64,000 bases of DNA from Polyodon spathula (GCF_017654505.1 NC_054540.1:40039468-40103467), one strand, 5' to 3'; positions 34,246-45,914 are shown, numbered from the stretch's first letter. The notes: generated by a model not told the origin, from the letters alone. Numbers and translations are program-made.

Positions 34246-34298
<53 letters not shown>
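34232..34298. repeat. (TA)n microsatellite
   Basis: Over 30 TA units with one interruption, ending just before the LTR at 34307. Confidence 0.95.
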
Positions 34299-34301
<3 letters not shown>

Positions 34302-34306
34302 CACAC

Positions 34307-34894
34307 TGTGATGCGTCAAAGGGTTTTCGGTCTGTGATTCAGCCTCCCGACAGTAGATGGCATCAAACCAACTCGGGACTTCCCTTACCAAGATCTCGTG
34401 ACCATGGCAAAAGTCATCTTTTGAGGGGCGGCACCTTGGTGAGGGGCGGAAGTACGAGTATGTAACTTCCAGCCACTGGAGTCAAGTGAAGGAGAAGGAC
34501 ACGTGTCGGTTGGGGATTGGTGTTCCACTGACTACAGAGGCGGGACATTACATACTAAAGGGAACGTACTACTGTGTTCGGGGTTGGTCCGAAAGTAAAG
34601 TAGGAGGAGTAACGGGTAGAGGGAGAGTCTGGTTTTGTGCAGCGGGAATTTTTGAAACACTAACATTTCTTTTGTCTTTTTTTTGTTTATGTATGGTCAC
34701 CACGAAGACAAATTAAAGACGAGTCATCACAGTTTGTTTTGGATTCCACCCCTGCACTCCTTCCCTCACACCATTTTGTTTTTCGTTTGTTATTTAATCC
34801 TTTTGTTGTGTATAGAAAATAAAAATAAATTATTTTATTTCTGTACACATAAATTACTGTCTGGACATTCCATTTAATACACTCTCGCCTCACA
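34307..34894 (+). mobile_element. Probable solo LTR, 588 bp
   Basis: It begins TGTGATGCGTCAAAGG and ends CTCTCGCCTCACA. CACAC occurs on both sides (34302-34306 and 34895-34899), but the flanks are CA repeats, so this duplication is weak. The 3' part has ATAAAAATAAATTATT, a likely polyadenylation region, about 70 bp before the end. Confidence 0.6.
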
Positions 34895-34922
34895 CACACA
34901 CATACAGTATTGTGTGTGTGTG

Positions 34923-35394
34923 TGTATTGTAAAGTAGCAGGGAGAGGGACAGATTCCTCCCTGTCTAAAACAGATGGAAATGTTCGTTTTGTTTAAAGTT
35001 AGTTCTGTTGATTTGGTAATTGGTAATTGTTTAATTGTTAATTATCTCCTGCACCTGACTATCATTGTAAATTAGAGCCAGGTGCAGGGTATTTAAAGAA
35101 AGCAGCCAGTCTGTTCAGGGCTGCTGGTGTGTGAGGAGCCCGGTAGATGGTGATTTCAACTGAAACAAAAAGGTAGCGTGAAAAAGCCTTTTTTGTGTGT
35201 TCTGTTTGGTCGGTGTGTGTTACAGGTAAACAGCTTAGCTGTCCTGTGTTAGTTAGCTTCCTGTGTGTAGTAATTAGTGCTCAAGAAAGAGCTAGGTGTT
35301 TATTTTGTTTGCTTCTGTTTGTGTTTATTAAAAGTGCGCGTAAGCACTGAAAAAAAATCAATTTCTGTGTCCTGGGTCCTGAATGAAAGGGGCA
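34923..35394 (+). mobile_element. LTR-like segment, ends uncertain
   Basis: Starts near TGTATTGTAAAGTAGC after a TG microsatellite. It has the inverted pair CACCTGAC/GCCAGGTGC, a GTATTTAAAG TATA-like box near 35089 and TTATTAAAAGTGC about 70 bp before GGGGCAACA. The general plan matches the LTR at 24373, but no target duplication was found. Confidence 0.45.
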
Positions 35395-35439
35395 ACAAAC
35401 ATTGAATTACAGAATTCATCAGCATTCCAATAATATATA

Positions 35440-35509
<70 letters not shown>

Positions 35510-36143
35510 GTTAATAAATGCATCTCATTCTAAACATTTGTTAAGAGATTCCACTCTTATGATTTCAGTGGGTGTATCTAAATTGTATATTAAGTCTATT
35601 TAGCTCATTAACCTAATGAGACCTAATTACAATGTTTTAAGCAACAGAAGAAGCATGCAGTTGATGTCTTTTCTAGAGAATTAGATTTGATTTAGTTCTG
35701 TTTTAATCATATCAATTAAACAGTAGAAACAAAACACATACAGTCTATTTGCATCACAGTATGGATTCATTTTGTTTTTGTAAGCTCTGACATCATACAT
35801 AGTCAACCCTGTTTATACCGCCTGGTAAGGGCCATGGGCAAAAACAGGCAAAAAGCGAGGGTGGTGTCATAGTGAAACACACAGACACACACACACACAA
35901 CCATCTATGTTTGCAATTCAAACTTTTGATTTTATTAGTTATACAATTACAGTATCTCCAGGCCAGTACTAGTTCTTAACACAACAGCAAGTCTACTAGT
36001 GACGTTTTATGATCTTTTCCCATCTGTATGAAACATACATGGTTCCTTTTGAGGAACAGTTATACTTAAATAATAATTATTATTTTTTAAAAATCACCGA
36101 AACAACAATTCCATAAAAACAAAGAAGTACCATATATATATAT

Positions 36144-36185
<42 letters not shown>

Positions 36186-36929
36186 CGATATATATAATTC
36201 TGTATGGTAATTTGAGCGTTTCTGGCACTGACTGTAAGTCTGCTGAATACTATCCACCCATTGAACGATGCCATCTTTACTTCACAAAGCATTTAGCTCA
36301 ACAGCAAAAAAAAAAAAAAAACTTAAATGAAAAAATAAATAAGCTATTCTGCTGTTTACAAAACTAATACTTTAGTTTAAGTAAGCCTTTTTAATAATTT
36401 ATTTACGTATTAAGTTTTTGATCCCTGTAATTCTTTTTTCGTTATTTTATTTTTTATTTTGTTTTTTATTTCTTTATTTTGTCTTTTAATTTTGGTACAA
36501 TCTTTTTGTCTTTTAATTTTGGCACAATCTTTTTTATTTTGAGCCAGCGTGAATGGCAAAATCCATTTTGCAACTTTTGAGAGAAGCTGTGGACATTTTG
36601 GAACAGGAACCTAATGGAAGTTCTTTTGCAAGGCCTGCTCCTATTTCCAGCAATACTTCGTCATCCTCAACCCCTTTGCCTTCAAATCTAAATGAAAGTG
36701 GGACTAGTGTAGCTCCCTGAACTGCAGTTCAAGGTTAGTCAATTACTGTTTTTCTTCCAGTTTGGACCTAGACCAAATCTAAATTTTGACCAACCCGCTA
36801 ATCGCAAATTACAAACCTGATACAGATGGTGACTGTCTTACTTGGCAGTGTTACTACCCCAGATGGAACCAGCCATCAGTACTGGGTATATAATTTACTG
36901 CGATAAAGTTAGCTTGACGTTCTCTGTTC
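35395..36929. other. AT-rich stretch with TA microsatellites
   Basis: Contains (TA)n at about 35434-35503 and 36132-36193, a poly-A run at 36306-36320, and a T-rich segment with repeated TTTTGTCTTTTAATTTTGG near 36478 and 36507. The only possible coding piece is the short frame at 36553-36720. Confidence 0.6.
36553..36720 (+). CDS. Short hypothetical ORF, possible first exon
   Basis: A 55-codon frame from ATG to TGA: an amphipathic start (ILQLLREAVDILEQ) followed by a Ser/Thr/Pro-rich tail. CAAG|GTTAGT soon after the stop could be a splice donor. The frame is more balanced in composition than the surrounding DNA. No family is recognised, and it may be chance. Confidence 0.25.
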   Translation: MAKSILQLLREAVDILEQEPNGSSFARPAPISSNTSSSSTPLPSNLNESGTSVAP

Positions 36930-37130
36930 GTTCCCTTTCAATTCAAATGATAACCATTACTGAATGGGAAGAGCCTCTCTGACCGTCAATCTCTGAGCAA
37001 ATATACAAACGCTTCCCTATCAGGGCTCTGCTGTGAGGGTGAAGTTCCTCCCATCTCCTGTTGAAGAGGGACATCCTCACAATAGCACATCGTCATTTTC
37101 TCTCTCATCTCTCTGAGACAGGTTGTATAT
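36930..37130. repeat. DIRS element 2, left terminal repeat
   Basis: Aligns with 31177-31010 read in reverse, including CTTCCTCCCATCTCCTG-like and GAGGGACATCCTCACA blocks. No matching right repeat is present. Confidence 0.85.
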
Positions 37131-37394
37131 TGCTTTTGCTTTTTACGTACCGAATTTGGCTAATTTGTTAGATTTATCCGCAAATTAAGGAATAATTCAC
37201 GATAAAATTGTGCTTCAAGCGTGTCTAAAAGAGTGCCCTTGCTCTCCTCTCAGCACCGACAGTGCTTGCCTCGATGCTGATCCTGGCACCGACTAAGTGA
37301 ATCGTTTTTAAACAGCGTCTGCAGGCTGCTCATTGAGCACAGCAGTTAAAAAAAAAAACAAACAAACAAACAAACAAAAAAAAAACTGCAAAGC

Positions 37395-38900
37395 ATGTCG
37401 ATCCAGTCTACTGGGTCCTCCACTGGTTTTCACCAGTGTGACTGGTGTACACCAAAATTGCCCAGGCAGAATGAGCACCGATCCTGCACCAGGTGCCTAG
37501 GGCCAGAGCTTGCAGCCAAGACACTCCATGTCGGAAGTTCTCGAGCAGAACTAAACGATGGAGAGCATCTCTATCCGCAGAGTCTCTCTCCTCAAGCCAT
37601 GGGCCAAGAGATCTGTGGTCCAAGAGCCTCTGCAGAGGTCGTCCAGGACAACCCCTGCTACAGTGGCCAGGGAACTCTCCCACACAACTGGGTCACCCTC
37701 CCCTTCCCCACCACTGGTACAGAGGCACAGATACCTCTCAGGGGAGGCGAGATGGTCATCGGCGAGGCAGTACCACTCTAGGGGATGCTCACCAGGGGAC
37801 AGACGGTCACCATGCAGGTATCGCTCCCCTTCCCCAGGGGACAGGCGGTTGCCACGCAGGCGCAGATGTTCATTGTCTCACACGCCTCAAAGGCGCCCAA
37901 GCTCGGCCAAGCGGCGCTTTGCGGAGCTGACGGAGACTGTAAGGGAGACCCTATCGAAATCTCATGGCAGGCTGCCCCCTACCACCGGGCAGCCCCAGCC
38001 CCCAAGGTCTCGTTCCCTGTCCTCTCCGCCTAGACCCACTAGCCCAGGCGAGCTGTCCTTCACGGCATCCTGGTTGGAAGTGTCGGACCCAGCCACCTCC
38101 ATCGGGCAGGCCACAGTGGGGAGCACCCTGCCACCATTGCCACATGTGTCACAGGAGGAGTTGCTAATGCATTGTGGAGCTGCAGCCATGGACGTCCCCT
38201 GGCCAGCGAAATAGGAGGGAAAGAGAAACCGCTTCCTCCATCAGTGAGGGCACCCACAGTACGTCCTCCCCTTATGCCAGGACTTCCTGGACTTCGTGCA
38301 CTCCTCCTAGGACAACCAAGTGTTTGCACCCTCAGCCTCCAGAACAGCAAAGTCTCTGCTTTTAATTGCAGGAGCAAAGAAGCGGTCCTAGGCGCATTCC
38401 CCACCATCAGGGACACAGTCACGGTGTTGGTGCAAGGTTCCACCTTCACCAAATGGGATAAGGCCCCAACCTGCTCGTCAAAGCCTTGCAGAACAACGAA
38501 CGTGATGCTGAAAAAGGCATACGCGTCGGCAGCGCTGTCCATGCGAGCAGCAAACGTCATAGCCATACTGGTACTTTACCAGAACAAGTTGGCGGAGAGG
38601 CTGCAGGCCATAGCCACACTGGTAGACACAGGGGAGCTCCAGGCAGATGACGATGAATGACCTAATTGTGGAGTTAGGTCAGGCATCAGGGAGGTCGCTG
38701 GTGGCGTTGGTGGCCGCCCACCGGCATTTGTGGCTGATGCAAGCCAAGGTCGTAGAAACTGAGAAGGTGGCGCTGCTGGATGCCCCTATTACACCAGGGC
38801 AGACTTTTGGGGCAACCATTGATGTGAGCCTTGAGAGGTCCCGCAAGGCCAAGGAGGTTGCCTCAAAGTTCTCGTGCCTTCCGGCTTACATTCAGTGCTG
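37395..38900 (+). pseudogene. DIRS gag-like ORF1 (element 2)
   Basis: The frame opens with MSIQSTGSSTGFHQCDWCTP and the Cys pattern CDWC...CTRCLGPE, a possible zinc-binding site. It then shifts through an Arg/Ser/Pro-rich middle and recovers in 38172-38660 with FPTIRDTVTVLVQGSTF and AYASAALSMRAANVIAILVL, the conserved C-terminal block of DIRS ORF1. Two or more frameshifts break it, and a stop near 38658 separates the last part (to 38900). Confidence 0.75.
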
Positions 38901-39099
38901 AATGTGGCATGCACAGCCTGCTGGGGTAAAAGGGTCTGAACACCACCCTTCACCCCAGAGTAGACAAGCAGGCAGAGACAGAGGCAGGGGACCAACACAC
39001 GCCAGGGGTAACCTGTTCTCCGCCTGGAGACCGAGGCCAGGGCCTAAGAAAGATGTGCCCACTCCCAATCCCAAGGGAGACCACCCCTGAGGGGCCCCG

Positions 39100-40013
39100 A
39101 CTGCCACCAAACTGAGATCTGAGATCGGTACCGGCTGGTGCAAGTGTCCAGCCAATGCTGGAAGACAATCGGCAATCTGCGCCTCGAATCTCCACTTGGA
39201 TCCCCTCACAGAAGGGAAATGATCACTACAGACGCCTGTAGTCTGGGCTGGGGAGCGGTATGAAACAGGAGAAGAATAAGAGGTCAGTGGAAGGGACATT
39301 GGCAGCAAGCGCACATAAATGCACAAGAGCTGCAAGCAGTGAGCCTGGCATTATTACATTTTCATCAGCAATTAGTGCACAAACATGTGCTGGTCCAGAC
39401 AGACAACACCACAGTGGTAGCCTACATAAATCACCAAGGCAGCCTGAGCTCACCGGGCCTTCACCACACAGTGCACAGTCTCCTGTCCTGGATACACAGA
39501 AACTTGCGTTCCATCAGGGCAGTTCACCTCCCCAGTGTGGACAACAAGGCAGCAGACCTCTTGCCCAGAAAAGCTCTAGACAGAAATGGAGACTGCATCC
39601 TCAAGCGGTGAAACAGATTTGGAAGAGGTTTCGACTGGCACGAGGCAACCTCTTTACCACAGTGGAGAGAGACGGGGGCCCACTGGGAGTAGACGCGCTG
39701 GCTCACCCCTGGCCACAGGAGCTCTTTTTTGCGTTCCCTCCGTTACCATTAATACCGCTGACACTAGACAGGATCAGGGTGGAGAGAACACAGGTTCTGC
39801 TGGTTGCACCCAGATGGCCGAGACGACCCTGTTTTTCTCCTGACTGAGACGATATTAACCTTCTTACAACATCTGTTTGCCGCAGGAAAATCAGAGTCCA
39901 CTTTGAAAGTATACCTGGCAGCAATATCAGTGTGCCATGACAAAATTGACTCCCCTGGGCTCTGGGGCACATTTCCTGGCAGTGCAGTTTCTTAAAGGGG
40001 CTCGGAGGCTTTG
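39100..40013 (+). pseudogene. DIRS RNase H and tyrosine recombinase N-terminus (element 2)
   Basis: After a deletion that removes the whole RT, the frame encodes TTDACSLGWGAV (first RNase H Asp). Shifted, it continues with VLVQTDNTTVVAYINHQG and HLPSVDNKAADLL (further acidic residues of RNase H). Another shift follows, then LTFLQHLFAAGKSESTLKVY and LAAISVCHDKID, the N-terminal DNA-binding part of a DIRS tyrosine recombinase. The catalytic Arg, His and Tyr boxes are cut off at 40013. Confidence 0.8.
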
Positions 40014-40015
40014 TC

Positions 40016-40147
40016 CTCCCATGAAAATTATGGTCCCCAAGTGGGATCTAGAACACGGGGAGAACATGCAAACTCCCCTGAAATAGGTATCAAATCTGGG
40101 ACCCTGGAACTGTGAGGCAGCAGTGTTAACCATCGCACCACCATGCC
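40016..40147. repeat. Dispersed repeat with GAGAACATGCAAACTCC motif
   Basis: Contains GAGAACATGCAAACTCC, CTGGAACTGTGAGGCAGCAG and AACCATCGCACCACC, a combination seen widely in fish and amphibian DNA as part of interspersed repeats. The class is not certain. Confidence 0.65.
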
Positions 40148-41013
40148 ACAAACTGTAACCTAATATACATGATAAATCTTAAGTTAAGACCCACAGTGTT
40201 AAGACCCTGAGTGGTTACAGAACCCCTTTGTACTATTATTATTATTCCTTTCTTATAGGTGCCCTTATCCAGGGCAATGTACAATTGTTACAATATATTA
40301 CATTATTTTTATATACAATTACCCATTTATACAGTTGGGTTTTTACTGGAGCATTCTAGGTAAAGTACCTTGCTCAAGGGTACAGCAACAGTGTCCAGAG
40401 CCCTAACAACTACTTTGCTACCCTATGTGTATGTAATCAAAAAAGCTTCCAATTTTAAAAGGAACAGATAAAATCCACTCCCTTTCTACTAATTCATTTC
40501 CATAACAACAAACATCACAGATATGATCAATGATTATAATCTTTAATACGAGGCCATAGTTAGATTTGTATTTACATCACAGCTTATTATTTAGGGTTTG
40601 GGGTTAAGGTTAGGGTTGGTTTGTCTTCAATTCCACTTTTAGCCACCAACTGTACCTATAGGCAACCGCTTTAACTTCAATATTTAATCACCATTTCTAT
40701 GTGACTACATGATAAATTACCTTATTGTGTGTTTCACATATGGACTTACATTGTTATAAATCATTTTTTGGATGATGCTTTTATTCAAAGTGACTTGCAT
40801 TTTTACCTATTTATAGAGCTGGGTATTTTACCGGAGCAATCTGTGAAGAACCTGGCTCAAGGGTACAGCAGCAGTGTCCCACCTGGGTTTGAACCCTCAA
40901 CCCTCTGGTCAAGAGTCCAGAGACCCTAAACATTAATCCACATGCTGGTATAGCTCTGTGAACATGTGCAGGGGTGAATACACCCTATATCCAATTCACT
41001 TTGTGCATATATA
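40148..41013 (+). repeat. Two copies of a common fish interspersed repeat
   Basis: Segments at about 40250-40440 and 40750-40935 share, in order, CTTAT-CA--G-GA-TT-CA, CCATTTATACAG-like, GTA(C)CTTGCTCAAGGGTACA and GCAGCAGTGTCCC-like blocks, ending in a CCCTAA(C) phrase. They are two diverged copies in the same direction about 500 bp apart. The DNA between them has no gene. Confidence 0.65.
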
Positions 41014-42481
41014 TAGTACTGTGCAAAAGTTTTAGGCAGGTGTGAAAAAATGCTGTAAAGTAAGAATGCTTTCAAAAATAGACATGTTAATAGATTATAT
41101 TTATCAATTAACTAAATTCAAAGTGAGTGAACAGAAGAAAAATCTAAATCAAATCCATATTTGGTGTGACCACCCTTTGCCTTCAAAACAGCATCAATTC
41201 TTTTAGGTACACTTGCACAAAGTTAGGGATTTTGTAGGCATATAGTCAGGTGTATGATTAAACGATTATACGAAACAGGTGCTAATGATCATCAATTCAA
41301 TATGTAGGTTGAAACAAACATCATTAACTGAAACAGAAAAAGCTCTGTAGGAGGAATAAAACTGAGTGAGGAACAGCCAAACTCAGCTAACAAGGTGAGG
41401 TTGCTGAAGACAGTTTACTGTCAAAAGTTATACACCATGGCAAGACTGAGCACAGCAACAAGACACAAGGTAGTTATACTGCAGCAGCAAGGTCTCTCCC
41501 AGGCAGAAATTTCAAGGCAGACAGGGGTTTCCAGATGTGCTGTCCAAGCTCTTTTGAAGAAGCACAAAGAAACGGGCAACGTTGAGGACCGTAGACGCAG
41601 TGGTTGGCCAAGGAAACTTACTGCAGCAGATGAAAGACACATCATGCTTACTTCCGTTCGCAATCGGAAGATGTCCAGCAATGCCATCAGCTCAGAATTG
41701 GCAGAAAACAGTGGGACCCTGGTACACCCATCTACTGTCGGGAAAAGTCTGGTCAGAAGTGGCCTTCATGGAAGACTTGTGGTCAAAAAGCCATACCTCC
41801 GATGTGGAAACAAGGCCAAGCGACTCAACTATGCACGAAAACACAGGAACTGGGGTGCAGAAAAATGGCAGCACGTGCTCTGGACTGATGAGTCAAAATT
41901 TGAAATATCTGGCTGTAGCAGAATCAGTTTGTTCGCCGAAGGGCTGGAGAGCGGTACACTAATGGGTGTCTGCAGGCAACAGTGAATCATGGTGGAGGTT
42001 CCTTGAAAGTTTGGGGCTGCATTTCTGCAAATGGAGTTGGCGATTTGGTCAGAATTAATGGTCTCCTCACTGCTGAGAAGTACAGGCAGATACTTATCCA
42101 TCATGCAATACCATCAGGGAGGCATCTGATTGGCCCCAAATTTATTCTGCAGCATGACAACAACCCCAAACATACAACAAAAGTTATTAAGAACTATCTT
42201 CAGCGTAAAGAAGAACAAGGAGTCCTGGAAGTGATGGTATGGCCCCCACAGAGCCCTGATCTCAACATCATCAAGTCTGTCTGGGATTACATGAAGACAG
42301 AGAAGCAACTGAGGCTGCCTAAATCCACAGAAGAACTGTGATTAGTTCTCCAAGATGTTTGGGCCAACCTACCTCCTGAGTTCCTTCAAAAACTGTGTGA
42401 AAGTGTACCTAGAAGAATTGATGCTGTTTTGAAGGCAAAGGGTGGTTACACACACCTGCATAAAACCTTTGCACAGTACTG
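41014..42481 (+). mobile_element. Tc1/mariner element Tc1-C
   Basis: A 1,468-bp element of another Tc1 family, with ends (T/C)AGTACTGTGCAAAAGTTTT and their inverse, flanked by TA on both sides within TATATA runs. It carries a plus-strand transposase. Confidence 0.95.
41437..42450 (+). pseudogene. Tc1 transposase, degraded (Tc1-C)
   Basis: From ATG at 41437: MARLSTATRHKVVILQQQGL, a helix-turn-helix (SQAEISRQTGVSRCAVQALL), GRPRKL-like hinge (GWPRKL), then WTDESKF with the first catalytic Asp. A frameshift near 41930 disrupts the next part. The frame resumes with NHGGGSLKVWGC and LQHDNNPKHT (second Asp). The third site reads SPDLNIIKSVW where the family normally has NPIEH, so the Glu is now Lys. 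A TGA at about 42339 replaces the Trp codon expected there, before a readable C-terminus. Several independent lesions make it inactive. Confidence 0.92.
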
Positions 42482-42495
42482 TATATATATATATA

Positions 42496-44098
42496 CAGCG
42501 GCTTGCGAAAGTATTGACCCCCCCCCTTGGCATTTTTCCTGTTTTGTTGCCTTACAACCTGGAATTAAAATTGATTTTTTGGGGGTTTGTATCATTTGAT
42601 TTACACAACATGCCTACCACTTTGAAGATGCAAAATATTTTTTATTGTGAAACAAACAAGAAATAAGACAAAAAAACAGAAAACTTGAGTGTGCATAAGT
42701 ATTCACCCACCCCACCCCTAAAGTCAATACTTTGTAGAGCTACCTTCTGCAGCAATTACAGCTGCAAGTCTCTTGGGGTATGTATCTATAAGCATGGCAC
42801 ATCTAGCCACTGGGATTTTTGCCCATTATTCAAGGCAAAACTGCTCCAGCTCCTTCAAGTTGGATGGGTTCCGCTGGTGTACAGCAATCTTTAAGTCATA
42901 CCACAGATTCTCAATTGAATTGAGGTCTGGGCTTTGACTAGACCGTTCCAAGACGTTTAAATGTTACCCCTTAAACCACTCGAGTGTTGCTTTAACAGTA
43001 TGCTTAGGGTTATTGTCCTGCTGGAAGGTGAACCTCCGTCCCAGTCTCAAATTTCTGGAAGACTGAAACAGGTTTCCCTCAAGAATTTCCCTGTGTTTAG
43101 CGCCATCCATCATTCCTTCAATTGTGACCAGTTTCCCAGTCCCTGCCGATGAAAAACATCCCCACAGCATGATGCTGCCACCACCATGCTTCACTGTGGG
43201 GATGGTGTTCTTGGGGTGATGAGAGATGTTGGGTTTGTGCCAGACATAACGTTTTCATTGACGGCCAAAAAGCTCAATTTTAGTCTCATCTGACCAGAGT
43301 ACCTTCTTCCATATGTTTGGGGAGTTTCCCACATGCCTTTTGGCAAACACCAAACGTGTTTGCTTATTTTTTTCTTTAAGCAGTGGCTTTTTTCTGGCCA
43401 CTCTTCCGTAAAGCCCAGCTCTGTGGAGTGTACGGCTTGAAGTGGTCCTATGGACAGATACTCCAATCTCCGCTGTGGAGCTTTGCAGCTCCTTCAGGGT
43501 TATCTTTGGTCTCTTTGTTGCCTCTTTGATTAATGCCCTCCTTGCCTGGTCTGTGAGTTTTGGTGGGCGGCCCTCTCTTGCCAGGTTTGTTGTGGTGCCA
43601 TATTCTTTCCATTTTTTAATAATGGCTTTAATGGTGCTCCGTGGGATGTTCAAAGTTTTGGATATTTTTTTATAACCCAACCCTGATCTGTACTTCTCCA
43701 CAACTTTTTCCCTGACCTGTTTGGAGAGCTCCTTGGTCTTCATGGTGCCGATTGCTTGGTGGTGCCCCTTGCTTAGTGGTGTTGCAGACTCTGGGGCCTT
43801 TCAGAACAGGTGTATATATACTGAGATCATGTGACAGATCATGTGACACTTATATTCTACACAGGTGGACTTTATTTAACTAATTATGTGACTTCTGAAG
43901 GTACTTGGTTGCACCAGATCTTATTTAGAGGCTTAATAGCAAAGGGGGTGAATACATATGCACACACCACTTTTCCGTTATTTATTTTTTTCATTTCACT
44001 TCACCAATTTGGACTATTTTGTGTATGTCCATTACATGAAATCCAAATAAAAATCAATTTAAAATGCCAAGGGGGGTCAATACCTTCGCAAGCCACTG
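42496..44098 (-). mobile_element. Tc1/mariner element Tc1-D
   Basis: 1,603 bp, with ends CAG(C/T)GGCTTGCGAAAGTATTGA and their inverse. The left flank is TA; the right flank is now the TG of a microsatellite. Its left end lies 14 bp from the right end of Tc1-C. Confidence 0.93.
42724..43743 (-). pseudogene. Tc1 transposase, degraded (Tc1-D)
   Basis: ATG at 43743. A 162-codon frame covers both helix-turn-helix motifs (YKKISKTLNIPRSTIKAIIK; ARRALIKEATKRPK) and the first catalytic Asp in KVLWSDETKIELFG, then stops at TGA near 43258. The next part keeps [13 protein letters not shown] and [10 protein letters not shown] (second Asp). A further stop follows near 42966, then [15 protein letters not shown] with the third acidic residue. 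All three acidic sites survive, so this is the least damaged catalytic core among the Tc1 copies here. Confidence 0.92.
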
Positions 44099-44131
44099 TG
44101 TGTGTGTGTGTGTGTATATATATGAGATGAG

Positions 44132-44162
<31 letters not shown>
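44099..44162. repeat. (TG)n(TA)n(CA)n palindromic microsatellite between Tc1-D and Tc1-E
   Basis: Runs TG, then TATATATGAGATGAGATATA, then CA. The whole stretch can fold on itself. Confidence 0.9.
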
Positions 44163-44165
<3 letters not shown>

Positions 44166-45742
44166 TGCCTTACAAAAGTATTCAGACCCCTGACCAATTC
44201 TCTGTTATTACTGAATTACAAATGGTACATTGAAATTTCATTCTGTTCGATATTTTTTTTTTTAAAACACTTAAACTCAAAATCAATTATTGTAAGGTGA
44301 CATTGGTTTTATGCTTGGAAATATTTTTAAGAAAAATAAAAAACTGAAATATCTTGCTTGCATAAGTATTCAACCCCCACACATTAATATTTGGTAGAGC
44401 CACCTTTTGCTGCAATAACAGCTTTAAGTCTTTTGGGGTAAGTATGTACCAGCTTTGCACACGGAGTGATTTTGGCCCATTCTTCTTGGCAGATTTGCTC
44501 CAGGTTGTTCAGGTTGGTTGGACGATGCTTGTGGACCACAATTTTCAAATAGTGCCATAGAATCTCAATGGGATTGAGATCAGGACTTTGACTGGACCAG
44601 TGTAGGACATTCACCTTTTTACTCTTGAGCCACTCCAATGTTGCTTTGGCCTTGTGCTTGGTATCATCCTCCTCCCAAGCTTCAGTTTTTTAGCGGACTG
44701 AAGCAGATTCTCTTGCAGTATTTTGCTCCATCCATTCTTCCTTCACTTGTAACAAGATGCCCAGTCTCTGCTGATGAGAAGCATCCCCACAGCATGATGC
44801 TGCCACCACCATACTTTACTGTAGGGATGTTGTGTCTTGAGGCATGGGCAATGTTAGGTTGGGCAGTCTTACACATAGCGCTATGAATTTTGCCCAAAAA
44901 GCTCTATCTTGGTCTCATTTGACCACAAAACCTTTTCCCACATCACAGCTGGGTCACTCATGCTTTCTGGCAAACTCCAGACGTGCTTTCAGATGGTACT
45001 TTTTGAGTAACGGCTTCTTTCTTGCCACCCTCCCATACAGGCCAGTGTTATGCAGAGCTCTTGATATGGTTGATTGGTGCACCATTACTCCACTCTCAGC
45101 CACTGAACTCTGTAGCTCCTTCAAAGTGATTGTTGGCCTCTTTGTGGCTTCTCTCACAAGTCTCCTTCTTGTTTGAGCACTGAGTTTTGAGGGACGGTCT
45201 TTTCTTGGCAGTGCCTGGGTGGTGTGATGCAGCTTCCACTTCCTGATTATTGATCCAACTGTGCTCACTGGGATATCCAAACATTTGGATATTATTTTGT
45301 ACCCTTTCCCTAATCTATGCATTTATATTACTTTATCTCTAACTTCTGTAGAATGCTCTTTGGTCTTCATTTTCCTTCAGATTCACAGCCTTACCAATGA
45401 TCCTTCAACAGTGGGGTTTTTATCCAGAAAATGTGACAGCAACTTTAATGGTTCACAGGTGGAGGCCAATGGTAAGGTAATTGTGTCCTTGTTAGGGCAA
45501 TTTCTTTCATCGGTGCAAACTGGGAGCTTCCACAGCACAGGGGTTGAATACTTATGCAAGCAAGATATTTCAGTTTTCTATTTTTCTTAAAAATATTTCC
45601 CAACACAAAACCAGTGTCACCTTACAGTAATTGATTCTGAGTTTCAGTGTTTAAAAATAAAATATCGAACATAACGAAATTTCAATGTACCATTTGTAAT
45701 TTGGTAATTGGTCAGGGGTCTGAATACTTTTGCAAGGCACTG
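44163..45742 (-). mobile_element. Tc1/mariner element Tc1-E
   Basis: 1,580 bp, with ends CAGTGCCTT(A/G)CAAAAGTATTC and their inverse. The left flank is CA, within the microsatellite, and the right flank is TA. It is a third Tc1 family in this cluster. Confidence 0.93.
44384..45370 (-). pseudogene. Tc1 transposase, degraded (Tc1-E)
   Basis: ATG at 45370 (MKTKEHSTEVRDKVI), then a stop after 15 codons. The frame continues with MHRLGKGYKIISKCLDIPVS, RRRLVREATKRPT and LYGRVARKKPLLKK up to ARKHE, where it is lost. The region of the first Asp is only partly readable. [15 protein letters not shown] follows. The middle, which should hold the second Asp, is shortened near 44690. The end, [15 protein letters not shown], is intact to STKY and TAA at 44384. 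Confidence 0.9.
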
Positions 45743-45744
45743 TA

Positions 45745-45840
<96 letters not shown>
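45743..45840. repeat. (TG)n(TA)n compound microsatellite
   Basis: About 20 TG units and about 20 TA units immediately after Tc1-E. Confidence 0.95.
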
Positions 45841-45841
<1 letters not shown>

Positions 45842-45914
45842 CAATATATGAACGACACATTATTCTTAACTGAACTAATACGATTGAGTAAATGTAGATT
45901 GTGTGAAGCTATAC

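Larger units (their letters stand above)
36930..40015 (+). mobile_element. DIRS-type retrotransposon, element 2 (3' truncated)
   Basis: The left end matches the inverted terminal repeat of element 1 (GTTCCCTTTCAATTCAAATG, then CTCTCTGACCGTCAATC). The order is leader with A-rich tract, gag-like ORF, a jump to RNase H, then the N-terminal part of the tyrosine recombinase. Homology ends at about 40015 with no right repeat. The RT is deleted. Confidence 0.87.
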
